The notes below the pieces were generated by a model that was not told the origin of the DNA, did no database searches, and saw only the letters and a list, made by a program, of their open reading frames with translations. Position numbers and translations under genes: made by a program. A stretch of DNA of 6,949 bases from Candidatus Methylomirabilota bacterium (GTDB taxonomy: Bacteria > Methylomirabilota > Methylomirabilia > Methylomirabilales > JACQHM01), in the NCBI GenBank assembly GCA_016199025.1, contig JACQHM010000157.1:1-6949 (forward strand), read 5' to 3'. Shown one piece after another: positions 5,386 through 6,949 of this stretch (position 1 is the first letter of the stretch; the number at the start of each line of letters is the position of its first letter).

Positions 5386-6681
5386 ATGATCAAGGTCTTT
5401 CAGCAAGGTGATCCAGAGCGGGAAGCTTTCCTGACGAGGTTAAAGGGACGGCAGGTGGAGCCACCTCCTGAGATCGAGACCTCTGTCCGGGCGATCCTCG
5501 CCGGTGTGAAGGCGAAAGGGGACGCGGCCCTCTTCGAGTACGCGAAGGAATTCGACGGTGCCCTCCTCTCGGCTGGGGCCATCCGGGCAAAGGAGGCCGA
5601 GGTCCAGGCCGCCTATCAGGCCATCCCCCCGAAAGCCTTAGAGGCCCTGAAGACAGCCCACGCCAGGATCTTGGCCTATCATGAAAAGCAGCGTCGCCCC
5701 TCTTGGTTCATGGAGGAGGAGGGGGCCATCCTGGGGCAGGTCGTCCGACCCCTTGAACGGGTTGGGATCTACGTCCCTGGGGGGAAGGCGACCTACCCCT
5801 CGACGGTCCTGATGAATGCGACCCCTGCGGCCGTTGCCAAAGTCCCCTCCATCGTCATGTGCACGCCGGTGGGCCCCGATCTCACCGTGAACCCGGCCAT
5901 CCTGGTGGCGGCAGACCTGGCCGGGGTCAAGGAGGTCTACAAGGTTGGGGGGGCCCAGGCTATCGCCGCCCTCGCCTACGGCACGGAAAGCATTCCCGAA
6001 GTGGATAAGGTCGTGGGGCCCGGGAACATCTACGTGACGACGGCCAAACGGCTCCTCTACGGTCAGGTGGGGATCGACTTCCTGGCCGGTCCGAGTGAGA
6101 TGCTTGTCTTGGCCGATGATTCAGCGAATCCGGCCTCCGTGGCCGTGGATCTGTTAGCCCAGGCTGAACATGACCCGCTGGCTTCCGCCCTCCTCCTCAC
6201 CCCCTCGTCCACCCTGGCGGATGCGGTTCTGAAGGAGCTTAAGGGCCAGGTGGCCGACCTTCCCCGTCGGGAGATCGTGGAGGCCTCCCTCGGCCAGTGG
6301 GGAGCGATCATCCTCGTCGAAGACCTCGATGAGGCCGTTGCCTTGGCCAATCAGGTCGCCCCTGAACACATTGAACTTCTGGTCGAGGACCCGTGGGCGT
6401 TGCTGCCTTTCATCAAAAAGGCTGGAGCGGTCTTCCTGGGGGCCTCTTCGCCAGGGGCCGCGGGGGATTACGTGGCAGGGCCGAACCATGTGCTCCCAAC
6501 GGGGGGGACGGCCCGTTTCTTCTCGCCTCTTAGCGTCGAGGACTTCCAGCGGCGCTCTTCCGTCGTGGCCTTCTCGTCGAAGAAGCTTGAAGAGCTTGGA
6601 CCCTCTATCATCGAGCTAGCGATGTTGGAGGGTCTGGAGGCCCACGCCCGGTCGGTCAAGGTGAGGAGGAAGGATACATGA
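5386..6681 (+). CDS. hisD: Histidinol dehydrogenase
   Basis: Zinc- and NAD-dependent enzyme that oxidises L-histidinol in two steps to L-histidine, the last reactions of the pathway. The product has 431 residues (E. coli 434). Zinc ligands are Q259 and H262 (AQAEHDP), D361 (AGDYVAGPNH) and H420 (LEAHARS). The catalytic pair is E327-H328 in APEHIEL, and H368 is also conserved. The NAD-binding region includes IYVPGGKATYPST (128-140) and KVVGPGNIYV (208-217). The ATG at 5386 is forced: the same frame has a TGA at 5380-5382. GGAGGAGGT (5365-5373) lies 12 nt upstream, longer than usual, within a hairpin. The end overlaps hisC by ATGA (6678-6681). The 77-bp gap after hisG is the largest interruption within the murA-his part. 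Confidence 0.98.
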   Translation: MIKVFQQGDPEREAFLTRLKGRQVEPPPEIETSVRAILAGVKAKGDAALFEYAKEFDGALLSAGAIRAKEAEVQAAYQAIPPKALEALKTAHARILAYHEKQRRPSWFMEEEGAILGQVVRPLERVGIYVPGGKATYPSTVLMNATPAAVAKVPSIVMCTPVGPDLTVNPAILVAADLAGVKEVYKVGGAQAIAALAYGTESIPEVDKVVGPGNIYVTTAKRLLYGQVGIDFLAGPSEMLVLADDSANPASVAVDLLAQAEHDPLASALLLTPSSTLADAVLKELKGQVADLPRREIVEASLGQWGAIILVEDLDEAVALANQVAPEHIELLVEDPWALLPFIKKAGAVFLGASSPGAAGDYVAGPNHVLPTGGTARFFSPLSVEDFQRRSSVVAFSSKKLEELGPSIIELAMLEGLEAHARSVKVRRKDT

Positions 6682-6949
6682 AGGGGGAGCGACTGAAAAG
6701 GCTGGTTCGGGAGGAGGTGAAGGTCCTTCAGGCCTACAAGGTCGAGAAGTCCCCGTACAAGGCGAAGCTCGACGCAAACGAGAGCCCGTTCTCCCTGCCT
6801 CCTCCGCTTCATGCCGAACTCCTGACGATTCTCGAAGGGATCGCCTTGAACCGGTATCCTGACCCCGACGCTGAGGAGCTTCGGGCGGCCATCGCCATGA
6901 GGCTGGGGGTCCCGGTGGAGTGCCTGATCCTTGGGAACGGCTCCGATGA
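6678..6949 (+). CDS. hisC: Histidinol-phosphate aminotransferase, N-terminal part (truncated by window end)
   Basis: PLP-dependent class I/II aminotransferase that converts imidazole-acetol phosphate plus glutamate to L-histidinol phosphate. Ninety complete codons are present. The sequence shows LDANESPFSLPP (31-42), LNRYPDPDAEELRAAIA (57-73) and the beginning of the PLP-phosphate binding segment LILGNGSD (83-90), in the order and spacing typical of HisC. The catalytic lysine and the remainder, expected at about 270 more residues, lie beyond the window. The ATG overlaps the hisD stop by 4 bp, and AGGAGG at 6664-6669 within the end of hisD is well spaced as ribosome binding site. The his context supports HisC over other aminotransferases of the family. 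Confidence 0.95.
   Translation, partial: MKGERLKRLVREEVKVLQAYKVEKSPYKAKLDANESPFSLPPPLHAELLTILEGIALNRYPDPDAEELRAAIAMRLGVPVECLILGNGSD

Noticed and set aside
5376..5411. An 11-codon reading frame (ATG GTG AGC ... TGA) with GGAGGAGG just upstream, overlapping the hisD start out of frame, like a leader or coupling peptide
   Set aside because: The Shine-Dalgarno is only about 3 nt from this ATG, the peptide has no run of histidine codons or other attenuator feature, and such short frames arise by chance. It is kept only as a remote possibility.

Overview
The window is a GC-rich, fully co-oriented (+ strand) bacterial housekeeping block. Its order is rho (3' part) - rpmE - prfA - prmC - murA - hisG - hisD - hisC (5' part). 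This order, with a short-form HisG, is one I associate with Desulfobacterota/'Deltaproteobacteria' (Geobacter-like) and neighbouring lineages such as Nitrospirota or NC10. No marker in the window fixes the phylum, so the assignment is an inference from synteny and composition.

Layout. Positions 1-702 hold the C-terminal 233 residues of transcription terminator Rho, followed by an intrinsic terminator (729-760). A well-formed sigma70-type promoter (762-790) then opens a new transcription unit with ribosomal protein L31 (877-1128). The 150 bp rpmE-prfA gap is almost entirely repeat: a 7-bp-periodic block (1132-1163) and a larger 7-bp-periodic inverted repeat (1170-1257). Release factor 1 (1279-2352) and its glutamine methyltransferase PrmC (2362-3372) follow. 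murA (3396-4646), hisG (4643-5308), hisD (5386-6681) and truncated hisC (6678-6949) complete the block. Spacings are short and there are ATGA overlaps at murA/hisG and hisD/hisC, so rpmE-hisC could be one long operon. No terminator with a T-tract is visible after rpmE.

How the genes relate. Rho ends transcription and RF1 ends translation. PrmC methylates the GGQ glutamine of RF1 and sits directly after its substrate gene. MurA makes the first committed step of peptidoglycan synthesis. HisG, HisD and HisC catalyse the first, last and a late step of histidine synthesis.

The most notable content is not a gene but a set of repeats. A palindromic element built from 7-bp units of consensus YAGTGRC occurs twice in prmC. 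One copy (2701-2774) lies within the reading frame and adds about 27 residues in front of the SAM-binding motif. The second (3298-3386) supplies the last ~24 residues of PrmC and its stop codon, and ends 9 bp before the murA start. The left arms of both copies are translated in the same frame into nearly the same peptide (PVASGQ-W/S-P-T/A-N). The gap between arms differs by exactly one 7-bp unit. Two unrelated sequence families in the rpmE-prfA gap have the same 7-bp period. A different GC-rich hairpin fills the hisG-hisD gap and includes the hisD ribosome binding site.
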